Shown in pieces: positions 18,841 through 28,910 of a DNA stretch of 64,000 nucleotides. Source of the stretch: Bacteroidales bacterium (GTDB taxonomy: Bacteria; Bacteroidota; Bacteroidia; Bacteroidales; VadinHA17); contig WOYX01000003.1 in assembly GCA_011620595.1 (NCBI GenBank), positions 1 to 64,000 on the forward strand. Direction: 5' to 3'. Under the pieces are notes generated by a model that worked only from the letters and a program-made list of their open reading frames with translations, ran no database searches and had not been told where the DNA came from. The position numbers were made by a program, and so were the translations under genes. Each line of letters opens with the position of its first letter. The stretch's first letter is position 1.

Positions 18841-21027
18841 TTGATGATTTTCACTGGTAGAATTTTTTATAGCATAACTCAAAAAATAGTTGCGGTATCA
18901 TTCCTGCTTCTTTCCCTGACAGTACTATCTCACAGTCAGTCACAGATAAATGCAGTAAGGGTTGATACTCCCCCTGATATTGACGGGAAAGTAGATGATG
19001 CAGTCTGGAGTAATGCTTTTATGATCAATGAGTTCTATCAGCAGGAGCCGAATCACGGAGCACCTGTTTCGGAAAGAACGGAGGTTTATGTCTGCTATGA
19101 TTCAAAGAGCATCTACTTCGGCTTCAAATGCTGGGATGACCTTGAAAAGATTTCCGCCAAAGAAATGCTTTATGATGCAAAATTAACAAACGATGACAGG
19201 ATGAGGATCCTCATCGATACATACCTCAACAGGCGAACTGGCTATTATTTTGCCATTAATCCCCTTGGATCAAAGAATGATGCTTCGCTTTCCAATGACG
19301 GCTCTTCAAAAAATGAAGACTGGGACGGGATCTGGTATGGAAAGGCACACATAACCGACTGGGGATGGGAAGCAGAAGTTGCGATTCCTTTCATGACGCT
19401 GGGATTTGACAAGAGCAATGATAGCTGGGGAATCAAGTTCTCCCGCGAAATTGAGCATAAGGTTGAAACCAGTTACTGGCCCAAAGTAAATATCAACACC
19501 CAGGCCAACCAGTTATCCAATGCCGGGCTCTTAACCGGATTGAAAGACATATCCCAGGGTATCGGATTGAGTCTTTCACCTTACCTGGTAACCGGATTTG
19601 ACCGTAAAAGAAGCGAGGAGCCGGATTATAAACTTACAGCAGGACTTGATGTCAGCTACCAGATAACTCCGGGAATGAAGGCTTCAGTTACATTAAATAC
19701 TGACTTTGCCGAGACGGAAGTTGATAACCGGCAGATTAACCTGACAAGGTTTAGCCTGCACTATCCTGAAAAAAGGAACTTCTTTCTCGACGGGGCTAAC
19801 TTCTTTCAGTTCGGAAATGAGACCGGAGGCAATAAAACGATACAGGAGAAAGTGATTACCTTCTTCTCGCGCCGGATGGGGCTCGATACCCTGGGACAAC
19901 CTGTTCCCATAAATTACGCGGCAAAGTTTACAGGGATGGCCGGCAACTGGAACATTGGAGCACTTTACATCAATGACGACAGGGAAAAAGGGATGAACAA
20001 CTTTTATGTGACCAGGGTCAGCCACAATTTCTGGAAACAGTCGTCAATCGGATTTATAGGAACTTATGGTAATACTCTTGGCCCGGAGACCAATTTTGTG
20101 GCTGGTCTTGATCTGAAACTGGCGACATCTGACTTTCTGGGCGATAAGAATGCCACCTTAATTCTGTTCGGGCAGAAATCATTCACTGAGGAATTGCCCA
20201 ATTCCAATAACGGTTCATATGGTATTCAGGTCGATTCCCCCAATGACCTTGTCAAAGCCAATTTAGGCTATTACCGGGTGGAAAAAGACTTTGTAGCCGG
20301 CATGGGGTTCGTTCCGCGAACAGATATTAATGAAACCTTTGGCGGACTCACCCTTGGTCCGCGATTAAACAGATATGGTATTTTCCAGATCAGTGCCGGA
20401 GGTGAGTTCAGTATAATCACCAATGCTTCAACGAATTACCTTGAGACCAGAGAAATTAAACTCCAACCAGTTGGAATTCGCTTTTTATCAGGAGATCAAT
20501 TGACTTATTCACTGGTCAATCAATATGAATACCTGAAAGAGGACTTCAATATTTTCAATGATGCTGTCATATCTGCAGGCAGTTACTCATGGTGGCAAAA
20601 TGAAATAAAACTTGAAACAAAAGGAGCAAGGGATATATGGGGCGAGTTCACTTACGGCTTCGGAAATTTTTACGATGGCAAACAAAAAGACATTGAAATA
20701 GTGGCTAACTGGAAGATTGGCGCACCATTTCTTTTTGCCTGCAGACTGAAAAGGAATATTATCGATTTGCCGGAACACAGCTTTACAGCAAACGTTTACC
20801 AGTTTAACGCAAACATTTTGTTCAGTCCAAACCTGACGCTTTATAATTTTATTCAATATGATAATGAGAGCAGCACTATAGGTTTGCAATCAAGATTCAG
20901 GTGGATCTTAAAACCCGGCAACGAGATACTCTTCGTGTGGAATTCAAAATATGTTGAATCTGATGCCAGGTACATTACTGACACCGGTTCGCTGAGATTC
21001 AAAATAAAATATAATATAAGATTCTAA
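18841..21027 (+). CDS. CBM9-like / DUF5916 domain protein (outer-membrane barrel-like)
   Basis: 728-aa ORF: PPDIDGKVDDAVWSNA, YFGFKCWDD, FAETEVDNRQINLTRFSLHYPEKRNFFLDGANFFQFG. Confidence 0.88.
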   Translation: MMIFTGRIFYSITQKIVAVSFLLLSLTVLSHSQSQINAVRVDTPPDIDGKVDDAVWSNAFMINEFYQQEPNHGAPVSERTEVYVCYDSKSIYFGFKCWDDLEKISAKEMLYDAKLTNDDRMRILIDTYLNRRTGYYFAINPLGSKNDASLSNDGSSKNEDWDGIWYGKAHITDWGWEAEVAIPFMTLGFDKSNDSWGIKFSREIEHKVETSYWPKVNINTQANQLSNAGLLTGLKDISQGIGLSLSPYLVTGFDRKRSEEPDYKLTAGLDVSYQITPGMKASVTLNTDFAETEVDNRQINLTRFSLHYPEKRNFFLDGANFFQFGNETGGNKTIQEKVITFFSRRMGLDTLGQPVPINYAAKFTGMAGNWNIGALYINDDREKGMNNFYVTRVSHNFWKQSSIGFIGTYGNTLGPETNFVAGLDLKLATSDFLGDKNATLILFGQKSFTEELPNSNNGSYGIQVDSPNDLVKANLGYYRVEKDFVAGMGFVPRTDINETFGGLTLGPRLNRYGIFQISAGGEFSIITNASTNYLETREIKLQPVGIRFLSGDQLTYSLVNQYEYLKEDFNIFNDAVISAGSYSWWQNEIKLETKGARDIWGEFTYGFGNFYDGKQKDIEIVANWKIGAPFLFACRLKRNIIDLPEHSFTANVYQFNANILFSPNLTLYNFIQYDNESSTIGLQSRFRWILKPGNEILFVWNSKYVESDARYITDTGSLRFKIKYNIRF

Positions 21028-21089
21028 ATATCAATGCCATACATGACTGCGGCTTCCCGATATCTTTCCGGCTGGTCTGTATTGTTCAA

Positions 21090-22067
21090 TCACGTCCCGG
21101 TAAAAATATTGCATCTGTCAATGTAATGGCGTTGAGCCATATCCATAGTTGTCTCTTTAAAATGTATCATATCCCCAGGCCGCATCTGGGCAATTAGGGT
21201 GAGGTCAGCAGTGATGACATTCGCAATACGCGCATAGCCCCCGGAGGTCTGGCGGTCGGCCATCAAAATTATTGGTTGGCCATCGCCTGGGACCTGAACG
21301 GTGCCCAGGGAGATGCCTGCTGAAATGATGTTGGTCATATCTTCCTTATGTTTGATCGGCTCACCTGACAGCCTGTAACCCATGCGGTCACTCCGGGCCG
21401 TGACAGTGTACTCAGCAGACAGGAAACTACGCAGGCCGGCTATCTCGAAATAATGTGCCTCGGGACCGGAAATGACCCTGATTGTCTGTTCATGCTTGTA
21501 TTCAGGAATGAGACCCTCCGGGAGCTTTATTACCCTTGGTTTTCTTTTAACGGTATCGGTGGACAATTGGTCGAATGGGGATAAGTGGTCAGATCCTCCC
21601 AGTGGCAGCTCGTCGCCCGGCATAAGAGCCCGACCCTGAAATCCTCCTATACCCGCCCTGAGGTAAGTCGACCGGCTGCCCATTACAGGTGGTACGGCTA
21701 TACCTCCGGCAAAGGCAATATATGACCTGCAGCCACTCTTCAAACCCCGGAACCCAAGCCTGTCGCCGGGTCTGGCATCAATGGCAGTGTTCATCGGTAT
21801 GCCCTGGCCGTTGAGGTGGGGGTCCATGTCGGCGCCGGATATTGCCAGCCAGGTCGCACCTGTAAATTCGAGCTCCGGCCCGGTGATTGTCGCCTCGAGG
21901 CATGTTTTTCCGGGATCGTTGCCCACAAGCAGGTTGGCCAGCTCGAGGGAGAAGGTGTCCATGGCACCCGAGACGGGCATGCCATACCTCTGGTAGCCGT
22001 ACCTCCCTCTGTCCTGAACAGTGGTCAGCAATCCTGCCGTATGTACAATCAACGTTGCCATTGTCAC
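21090..22067 (-). CDS. pxpC: 5-oxoprolinase subunit PxpC / biotin-dependent carboxyltransferase family
   Basis: 325-aa ORF: GLLTTVQDRGRYGYQRYGMPVSGAMD, VISGPEAHYFE, ADRQTSGGYARI. Confidence 0.92.
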   Translation of the reverse strand: MTMATLIVHTAGLLTTVQDRGRYGYQRYGMPVSGAMDTFSLELANLLVGNDPGKTCLEATITGPELEFTGATWLAISGADMDPHLNGQGIPMNTAIDARPGDRLGFRGLKSGCRSYIAFAGGIAVPPVMGSRSTYLRAGIGGFQGRALMPGDELPLGGSDHLSPFDQLSTDTVKRKPRVIKLPEGLIPEYKHEQTIRVISGPEAHYFEIAGLRSFLSAEYTVTARSDRMGYRLSGEPIKHKEDMTNIISAGISLGTVQVPGDGQPIILMADRQTSGGYARIANVITADLTLIAQMRPGDMIHFKETTMDMAQRHYIDRCNIFTGT

Positions 22068-22786
22068 TCCTTTGGGGTTCGTTTTACCTGGTAAGTGCCT
22101 CCGGCAACCGCAGCAGCTATCCGCTCATACTCACCTCTGTCCACAGGATAAAACCGGATGTAATCACCGGCAGTGAAGAGGAATTCGGGCTTGGTGTCAG
22201 GATTGAAGAGTCGCAGCGGGGTGCGCCCTATCAGCTGCCATCCGCCGGGACTCTCCAGAGGGTAGATGCCTGTCTGTTCGCCGGCGATGCCAACAGAGCC
22301 GGCGGGAATCTTCAGCCGCGGCGTCTCGTGGCGCGGGGTGGCGATACGCCTGTCCATCCCGCCGAGGTAGCAGAAGCCGGGGGTGAAGCCAAGCATGTAA
22401 ACAAGGCAATCGGCGGAGCTGTGTATCCTGATCACATCCTCCTCCGTCAGACCGTTATGTTCCGCTACATGATGCAGGTCAGGGCCCGCCTCGCCGCCGT
22501 AGAGTACAGGCACATGAACCACCTCCGCCGCGGGCAGTGTCATGGTGCCGAGATCGTCAGCGCACTTTTTAAAGATCTCAAGTAACTGCCTGTAATCTAC
22601 CGTCGCCGGGTCATAACAGACCATCAGCTCGTTGTACGAGGGGATGAAATCCGTGATGCCCGGCAAATTCTCCTCCTCAAGCCTCTTCAGAAGTTTTCTG
22701 ACAACCAGGTTCACCTCCTCCGAGATGACATCACCTGCCTTGATGATGAATGCCGAGTCGCCCGACGGAATATACTTCAGCTCCAT
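22064..22786 (-). CDS. pxpB: 5-oxoprolinase subunit PxpB (KipI-like)
   Basis: 240-aa ORF overlapping pxpC by 4 nt; VYMLGFTPGFCYLGGMD, GSVGIAGEQTGIYPLESPGGWQLIGRTP. Confidence 0.93.
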   Translation of the reverse strand: MELKYIPSGDSAFIIKAGDVISEEVNLVVRKLLKRLEEENLPGITDFIPSYNELMVCYDPATVDYRQLLEIFKKCADDLGTMTLPAAEVVHVPVLYGGEAGPDLHHVAEHNGLTEEDVIRIHSSADCLVYMLGFTPGFCYLGGMDRRIATPRHETPRLKIPAGSVGIAGEQTGIYPLESPGGWQLIGRTPLRLFNPDTKPEFLFTAGDYIRFYPVDRGEYERIAAAVAGGTYQVKRTPKE

Positions 22787-22851
22787 CTCAGTCGTTTCCA
22801 GGGTGCCTTATAATGATGCCTTCGACCATAACCATAACCCAATCATTCAAC

Positions 22852-23604
22852 TCAAAGGGGCCTTACGGTGATTCCCTCGTCCTTCAGCGCCTCCGCCAGC
22901 TTCCTGACAAACTCCACGGCAGTCTCATTGTCGCCGTGGATGCAGACGGTCTCGGCCTCAATAGGGATGAGCTTCCCGGAAAAAGTCTCCACCACCTTCT
23001 CCCTGATCATCCTGATGACCCTGTGGATCATCACCTCCGTATCATGCAGCACAGCTCCCTCAACGGATCGCGCGACGAGCGTGCCGTCGTCGTTATATGC
23101 CCTGTCGGCAAACACCTCCGAGGCGCAGGCGAGGCCCGCGTGCATGGCAGCCCTGATCAGCTGCGAGCCCGACTGTCCCACCAGCACCAGCGAGCTGTCG
23201 AGGCCCTTCACCGCCCTGACGATGTTCATCGACATGTCATAGTCGGTTGCGGCGGTGTTGTAGAGTGCGCCATGGGGCTTGACGTGCCTCATGCGTGCTC
23301 CCGCCGCTTCGGCCATCGCCCTGACAGCCCCCGCCTGGTAGAGTATCATCGCCCTCAGCTCTCCTGGGCTCATCGTCATGGGCTTACGCCCGAAATTCTC
23401 ACGGTCGGGGTACCCCGGGTGCGCCCCGATGCTCACGCCGTGCCTTATGGCTGAGCGCAGAGTCCGCTCTATCGTCAGCGGATCGCCCGCATGAAACCCG
23501 CAGGCAATATTGACGGAGGAGATGAAGGGCATGATTGCCTCATCGTTGCCGGGCCCGTCTGTCAGGCTCGTCTCGCCGAGATCACAGTTTATGTCGATAT
23601 TCAT
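22852..23604 (-). CDS. pxpA: 5-oxoprolinase subunit PxpA (LamB/YcsF family)
   Basis: 250-aa ORF: MNIDINCDLGE, SVNIACGFHAGDP, GVSIGAHPGYPDRENFGR, VKPHGALYN, CIHGDN. Confidence 0.95.
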   Translation of the reverse strand: MNIDINCDLGETSLTDGPGNDEAIMPFISSVNIACGFHAGDPLTIERTLRSAIRHGVSIGAHPGYPDRENFGRKPMTMSPGELRAMILYQAGAVRAMAEAAGARMRHVKPHGALYNTAATDYDMSMNIVRAVKGLDSSLVLVGQSGSQLIRAAMHAGLACASEVFADRAYNDDGTLVARSVEGAVLHDTEVMIHRVIRMIREKVVETFSGKLIPIEAETVCIHGDNETAVEFVRKLAEALKDEGITVRPL

Positions 23605-23616
23605 TTTCCTTCGGTT

Positions 23617-24972
23617 TCAGATTATACCAATTATATGCAGGATGCTCCTGATGCCAAGTCCCGTTGCAATGAGAACCACAATACCCCCGAGGATGTTCGG
23701 GAGGAGCCCGTTGACGCTGTCGCCCATTATCTTGCGGCTGTTCATCACCACGAGGAGGTAGACCGCTATCACCGGCAGCAGGATCCCGTTGGCGACCTGT
23801 GCAAAGAGGATCGCCTCGACAGGTTTGAATCCCAGCATCGCGAAGAGCACTCCTGCCAGCAGGATAAACATCCAGATCATCCGGAATCGCACAGAGCGAA
23901 GGTCACGTTTCCAGCCCATGATGCCGGCGGTGGCGTATGCGGCGGCCATCGGCGCGGTGATGGAGGAGGATATGCCTGCGGCGAAGAGGCCGATGCTGAT
24001 GATGTACTTAGCCCATCGCCCCGCGAGAGGCTCAAGCTGACGTGCCATGTCGGTGCCCGAGGTGATTTCAGTGCCGGTACCTGCGAAGGCGGCGGAGGCT
24101 GTCACTATCACTGCCATGGATATCACCCCGCCGAGGATCATTGATACCGAGATATCCCACCTCGCTGCCGGGAGGTCGGAGGGGCTGTGCCACCGTTCCT
24201 GTACCGCCGAGGCATGGAGGAAGAGGTTATAGGGCACCACGGTGGTGCCGATGAGTCCCACGAGGGTCAAGACTGATCCCTGCGGGAGGGTGGGGATGAA
24301 CATGCCCTTCAGCAGTGACGGCAGCTCTGGGGAGACGATTATTGCCGTGGTGAGGAAGGTGAGGCTCATGATTATCACCAGGGCTATGAGGACTCTCTCG
24401 ATGAGCTTATAGCTGCCGGCGAGGAGCAGGAGGAAGGCTGTGGCGGCGACCATGGCCACCCAGAAGCGTAATGACGGCGTTTGGGATTGGGAGGTGAAGA
24501 GAGTTGCAGAGCCGGCGGGTGCCGGTGAACCGGCTGCTGCCCCTGCGGGTGCCACAGAACCGGCTGCTGCCCCGGCAGCAGAAAGTGTTCCGGCGCTGGC
24601 CTGGGTTTCCGTGCTGAAGAGTGCCTCGAGGCCTATTGAGGCGCCCAGCAGGTTGCCGGTCTGGAAGGCGGCGTTGCCAATTGTTATGGCGGATATGACG
24701 AGAATTGCTGTAATGAGGCGCGCGGCGGGTTTGCTGAAGTGTGCGCGCAGTGCCTCGCCCAGCCCGTTTCGCGAGATGATCCCCAGCCGTGCAGCCATCT
24801 CCTGGAGGATGATTGTCGCCAGTACCGAGAAGACCATCCCCCAGAGCAGGGCATAGCCGAACCGCGCTCCTGCCAGTGAGCAGGTGGTGATTGTTCCCGG
24901 GCCGATGAACGCTGCAGTAACGAGGGCCCCGGGGCCGATACGGAATGAGGGTTGCTTCTTTCCTGGACGCAT
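23617..24972 (-). CDS. Nramp-family divalent metal transporter with Ala/Pro-rich loop insertion
   Basis: 451-aa ORF, ~11 TM pattern, GPGTITTCSLAGARFGYALLW, TVVPYNLFLHASAVQERW. Confidence 0.9.
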   Translation of the reverse strand: MRPGKKQPSFRIGPGALVTAAFIGPGTITTCSLAGARFGYALLWGMVFSVLATIILQEMAARLGIISRNGLGEALRAHFSKPAARLITAILVISAITIGNAAFQTGNLLGASIGLEALFSTETQASAGTLSAAGAAAGSVAPAGAAAGSPAPAGSATLFTSQSQTPSLRFWVAMVAATAFLLLLAGSYKLIERVLIALVIIMSLTFLTTAIIVSPELPSLLKGMFIPTLPQGSVLTLVGLIGTTVVPYNLFLHASAVQERWHSPSDLPAARWDISVSMILGGVISMAVIVTASAAFAGTGTEITSGTDMARQLEPLAGRWAKYIISIGLFAAGISSSITAPMAAAYATAGIMGWKRDLRSVRFRMIWMFILLAGVLFAMLGFKPVEAILFAQVANGILLPVIAVYLLVVMNSRKIMGDSVNGLLPNILGGIVVLIATGLGIRSILHIIGII

Positions 24973-25170
24973 TATGGCTGATCAATTGAAGAGTATAAAT
25001 GTATTAAAAAAGGCAATAGGCAGCAGGCAATAGTGGCGGTTTGAGCCTTTGACGCAGGAGGAGAACCTCATGCCAGAGCAATGATAATAATTCTATAATC
25101 GAAAGTCCTTATCTTTATGCCTGTCATTATTTGAAACTGAAGATTAACCTGATCTGACAAACCGGCTACT

Positions 25171-26832
25171 ATGAATATTAGAATATCAAGACCATTTGCG
25201 TTATTGCTGCTGGCCCTGCTTTGTATATCGCCTGCATCATTTTCGCAGTCGAGGGGTCTGAGGACCATCTCGGAGAAGGAGTTGAAATACAATCTTGACT
25301 TCCTCGGTTCGAGGCAGTTCAGGGGCAGGGAGACGCCCTCTCCCGAGCTGGATATCGCCACGCTGTTTCTTGGTAACCGGGCAGCCTGCGCCGGACTGAA
25401 GCCGATAATGGGAGACGGCTCATTCTACCAGTCTGTACCCGTCACCGTGACCTCGGTCTTTCAGCCGGGCACACACATAACCGTATCAGGAGGCGGCTCT
25501 GACAGGGTCTGGTATTTCGGGAAGGAGATGAGCGGCACCTTCTACCGCAGCGGCACATACCGGGGCGATATCGTCTTTGCCGGACTGGGTATAAGTGATC
25601 CGCAGGGCGGATGGGATGACCTCAGTGACCTTGACCTCAGGGGAAAGATCGTGGTCATACTTGATGCCCAGCGTCCCGGAACAGTGTTTCCGCTCGGCTT
25701 CACCATGACAGGCAGGCTGTTGTCACGGATAGCTGACATACGTGACAGGGGCGCCGCTGCCGTTCTCTCGATCGTTGATATGGATAGGGAGAAGCTGAAA
25801 GCGGAGGGACAGAACATTTTTGATTACATACCGACAGGCAGTCTGGAGACAATGTACGATTCGCAGAGGACGAACTTCGGCTCCCGGGCTGCGACGCAGG
25901 AAGCCGATGGGCCTTCAAGGCCGCCACTGCCCTTTGAAAGGGCGGAGATAAGCCATGACCTTGCTGCCGATATGCTTGGCATCACTAAAGATGACATAGC
26001 TGAGATGTTCACGAAAACGGAACAGGGGGTACAGGTGCCATCGTTTGAAGTACCCGGCATAAGCGTGAAGCTGGATGTTGAGGTAGAAACATACAAATCC
26101 GCGTCGCAGAACGTGGTGGCACAGGTTGAAGGATCTGACCCGGTGCTGAAGAATGAATACATCGTCATCAGCGGTCATCATGATGCACGCGGCATTGATG
26201 ACGGAGGCATCATCGCAGGTGCAGATGACAACGGCAGTGCATGCGTTGCGCTGCTGGAGATAGGCAAAGCGCTGCTGGCGGAGAGGCCGAAGAGGTCGGT
26301 GATACTTGTATGGTTTACAGGTGAGGAGCAGGGAATGAACGGGTCACAGTATTTCGTGAATAACTGCCCCGTACCTGTTGAAAAGATCAGCGTATGCCTT
26401 AATATGGACATGATTGGGCGCAATGACCCTGACAGCCTTTACCTGGTGGGCTCCGACCTGCTCAGCTCGGAGCTGGATGCTTCAATCAACAGGGTGAACA
26501 AAAAGTCGGGGCTGAACTTCACGTTTGACTACCTCTATTCAAACCTGACCCATCCCCAGCATGTCTATTTCAGGAGCGACCAGTACCCGTTTGTCAGGTT
26601 CGGTATCCCCTCTGTCTGGTTCTTCTCGGGCTTCACTTATGACTATCATACGGTGAGGGATGTACCGGAACGTGTTGACTACAACAAGCTGTACAGGACA
26701 ACAAAGCTTGTTTACCTGACGGCTTTTGACATCGGCAACATGAAGAGCCTTGTCAGGCTTGACGTCAATCCGGCCGTCACCTCACGCGGCAGCCATAACC
26801 TGAAAGAGAGAAGCCTGTTCAGCGGGCAGTAG
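25171..26832 (+). CDS. M28-family zinc metallopeptidase, secreted, with PA-like insert
   Basis: 553-aa ORF: ISGHHDARG, GADDNGSACVALLEI, VILVWFTGEEQGMNGSQYFV, NMDMIGRND. Confidence 0.93.
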   Translation: MNIRISRPFALLLLALLCISPASFSQSRGLRTISEKELKYNLDFLGSRQFRGRETPSPELDIATLFLGNRAACAGLKPIMGDGSFYQSVPVTVTSVFQPGTHITVSGGGSDRVWYFGKEMSGTFYRSGTYRGDIVFAGLGISDPQGGWDDLSDLDLRGKIVVILDAQRPGTVFPLGFTMTGRLLSRIADIRDRGAAAVLSIVDMDREKLKAEGQNIFDYIPTGSLETMYDSQRTNFGSRAATQEADGPSRPPLPFERAEISHDLAADMLGITKDDIAEMFTKTEQGVQVPSFEVPGISVKLDVEVETYKSASQNVVAQVEGSDPVLKNEYIVISGHHDARGIDDGGIIAGADDNGSACVALLEIGKALLAERPKRSVILVWFTGEEQGMNGSQYFVNNCPVPVEKISVCLNMDMIGRNDPDSLYLVGSDLLSSELDASINRVNKKSGLNFTFDYLYSNLTHPQHVYFRSDQYPFVRFGIPSVWFFSGFTYDYHTVRDVPERVDYNKLYRTTKLVYLTAFDIGNMKSLVRLDVNPAVTSRGSHNLKERSLFSGQ

Positions 26833-26889
26833 CAGACGGCAGGGCGCCAGGCGAGGTTTGAATTCAGACTTCCGAATCGTTCGGCACAC

Positions 26890-27005
26890 GCTTTAACCTG
26901 CAGGTGAGGACTATGAACGAGGTCACTGCCATTGCCAGGGTCTTTGACATCACCGTGGCATCCACCGGTGTCTCAGGCAGGCACTTGTCGGAGGTGGAGG
27001 AACAA
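26890..27005 (+). pseudogene. Possible remnant of a CoA-disulfide-reductase-like FAD/NAD oxidoreductase
   Basis: FGTRFNLQVRTMNEVTAIARVFDITVASTGVSGRHLSE resembles the conserved xGTAIARVFDLTVASTG block of that family; short fragment only. Confidence 0.4.
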
Positions 27006-27211
27006 GGAGAAGATCCACCTGATGTATTAAAGGGGATATACTCATGTCTCTTTCTTTTTTTGCCGTGAGTTGCGAGGTAGATGATGATGACGATGAATGG
27101 ATAAAGTTGGCTCTTTTCAGTTGCATTTCAGATCAGATTTTGCTAAATTTGTATTCTGATTTCCAGTGGCTTGCCACCGAAGGCGGACATAGGTGATCTC
27201 AGCAGGGAGGA

Positions 27212-28249
27212 ATGATGGAGACGGTGAAGAAAAAGGGTGGAAAACCTGAATGGATGGAGATCATATCAAGGTACAACAAGCCTGATAATCTAAGGAGCTG
27301 GTGGCAGATAATCAACTCTGTCGGAGCATATCTTCTTATGTGGGCCCTGATGATATGGTCACTGAATATCTCTTACTGGATCACCCTGGCACTGGCTATC
27401 CCGGCGGCAGGGTTCCTGGTAAGGACTTTCATAATCTTCCACGACTGCGGTCACGGATCATTCTTCCGGTCGAAACGGATGAACACAATCGTTGGTGTCA
27501 TTACCGGGCTGCTTGTTTTCACTCCCTACCATCGCTGGCACCGCGACCATCACATCCATCATCAGACAGTGGGAAACCTCGAGAAGAGGGGTACGGGAGA
27601 TGTGATGACCCTTACGGTGGAAGAGTACCGGAAGATGAGCAGGTGGCAGCGCTTTGGATACCGCCTCTACCGTCATCCGGTGTTTCTCCTTGGCATCGCA
27701 CCGATGCTGCTGTTTGTAGTCCTGCATCGTCTCCCCAAAAAGTATATGTCGGTGAGGGAACATGTTTATGTTCAGCTTACCAACCTGGCACTTGTTATGA
27801 TAGTGGCCCTCATGGTAATGACCATAGGGTGGAAGGCCTACCTGATGATACAGCTGCCGGTATTGTACATTGCGACGGTGCATGGCGTGTGGCTTTTTTA
27901 TATACAGCATCAGTACAGGCATGTCAAATGGAGCGACGCGTCATCATGGGATTACAAGACGATGGCCTTGGACGGCAGCTCGTTCTTCAAGCTCCCGGCA
28001 TTACTCAACTGGTTTACCGGGAACATAGGATATCATCATATTCATCACCTCAGCCCTCTCATCCCCAACTATAACCTGAAGAGGTGCAATGATGAGAATC
28101 CACTCTTCAATCAGGTCAAGCCGGTGACCTTCTGGTCGGCATTCGAGTCGCTGATGCTGAGGCTGTGGGATGAAAAGAGAGGAATGCTCATCAGTTTCAG
28201 GGAGATGCGTATGGCATGGACCAGGAAGGGTACTGCCGTTGCCCTGTAA
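27212..28249 (+). CDS. Membrane fatty acid desaturase family protein
   Basis: 345-aa ORF with three His boxes: HDCGHGSF, HRDHHIHH, HHIHH; TM segments. Confidence 0.93.
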   Translation: MMETVKKKGGKPEWMEIISRYNKPDNLRSWWQIINSVGAYLLMWALMIWSLNISYWITLALAIPAAGFLVRTFIIFHDCGHGSFFRSKRMNTIVGVITGLLVFTPYHRWHRDHHIHHQTVGNLEKRGTGDVMTLTVEEYRKMSRWQRFGYRLYRHPVFLLGIAPMLLFVVLHRLPKKYMSVREHVYVQLTNLALVMIVALMVMTIGWKAYLMIQLPVLYIATVHGVWLFYIQHQYRHVKWSDASSWDYKTMALDGSSFFKLPALLNWFTGNIGYHHIHHLSPLIPNYNLKRCNDENPLFNQVKPVTFWSAFESLMLRLWDEKRGMLISFREMRMAWTRKGTAVAL

Positions 28250-28284
28250 GGGTTGCGGGTGTTTTTTTGAAGGTTGCTGATCAT

Positions 28285-28751
28285 AGTTTCTGTTCCCTTG
28301 CCCATACAGCAAATGCGGTCTGACGCCGCAGTAAGAAGGTCTGCAGAAACTGTATGAAGAGTATGAGGACAAAGGGCTGGTCATCCCGGGATTTCCCAGT
28401 AACCAGTTTGCCAACCAGGAGCCTGGCGACGAGAAATCGATAACAGAAGGATGCCTGGTCAATTACGGCGTCACCTTTCCGATGTTCTCGAAGGTTGACG
28501 TAAACGGAGAGATGACTCACCCGGTCTTTGATTACCTGACAGGCGAACTGAGGAGCACTTTTGGCAGGAAGGTGAAATGGAATTTTACCAAATTCCTGGT
28601 TGACAGGAACGGTAAACCGGTGAAGAGGTTTTCACCGACGACAAAGCCTGAACAGCTTGCCGGCCGGCTGGCAGAAGGAGACCTGAAGGTTGATGACCTG
28701 ATCAGGCTGAAGGAGACACTCGAGTCTATGATCAGATCCCTGTCTAAGTAG
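28285..28751 (+). pseudogene. Glutathione peroxidase pseudogene
   Basis: [80 protein letters not shown]...VKWNFTKFLVDRNGKPVKRF; TAA replaces the Tyr of TPQY and the N-terminus is degraded. Confidence 0.88.
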
Positions 28752-28910
28752 GATGTCTTCGGGTCAGCCAGATTATAGCTTTGATTCTCAACCATAAACG
28801 GTATTTGTGTAAGAAAATAGACCTGGCTAATTCATTCTATTGTATGTAATACCTATAGGCCATCATTATTGTGGTATTGAGCGCTAATTATCAATCTATT
28901 ACGCCATTGC

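Noticed and set aside
22750-24144. Long plus-strand ORFs (234 and 217 aa) opposite pxpA and the Nramp gene
   Set aside because: High-GC shadow ORFs antisense to strongly supported genes; sequence is His/Asp-rich without domain motifs.
21090-24972. pxpCBA plus Nramp as a novel cluster
   Set aside because: 5-oxoprolinase subunits next to an Nramp-type transporter is a known common arrangement.
27301-28074. 257-aa plus-strand ORF inside the desaturase gene
   Set aside because: Alternative frame of a gene with three intact His boxes.
28482-28751. Functional 89-aa glutathione peroxidase as listed in the ORF track
   Set aside because: The listed start is an internal Met of the family ([10 protein letters not shown]); the catalytic Cys lies upstream, beyond an in-frame stop.
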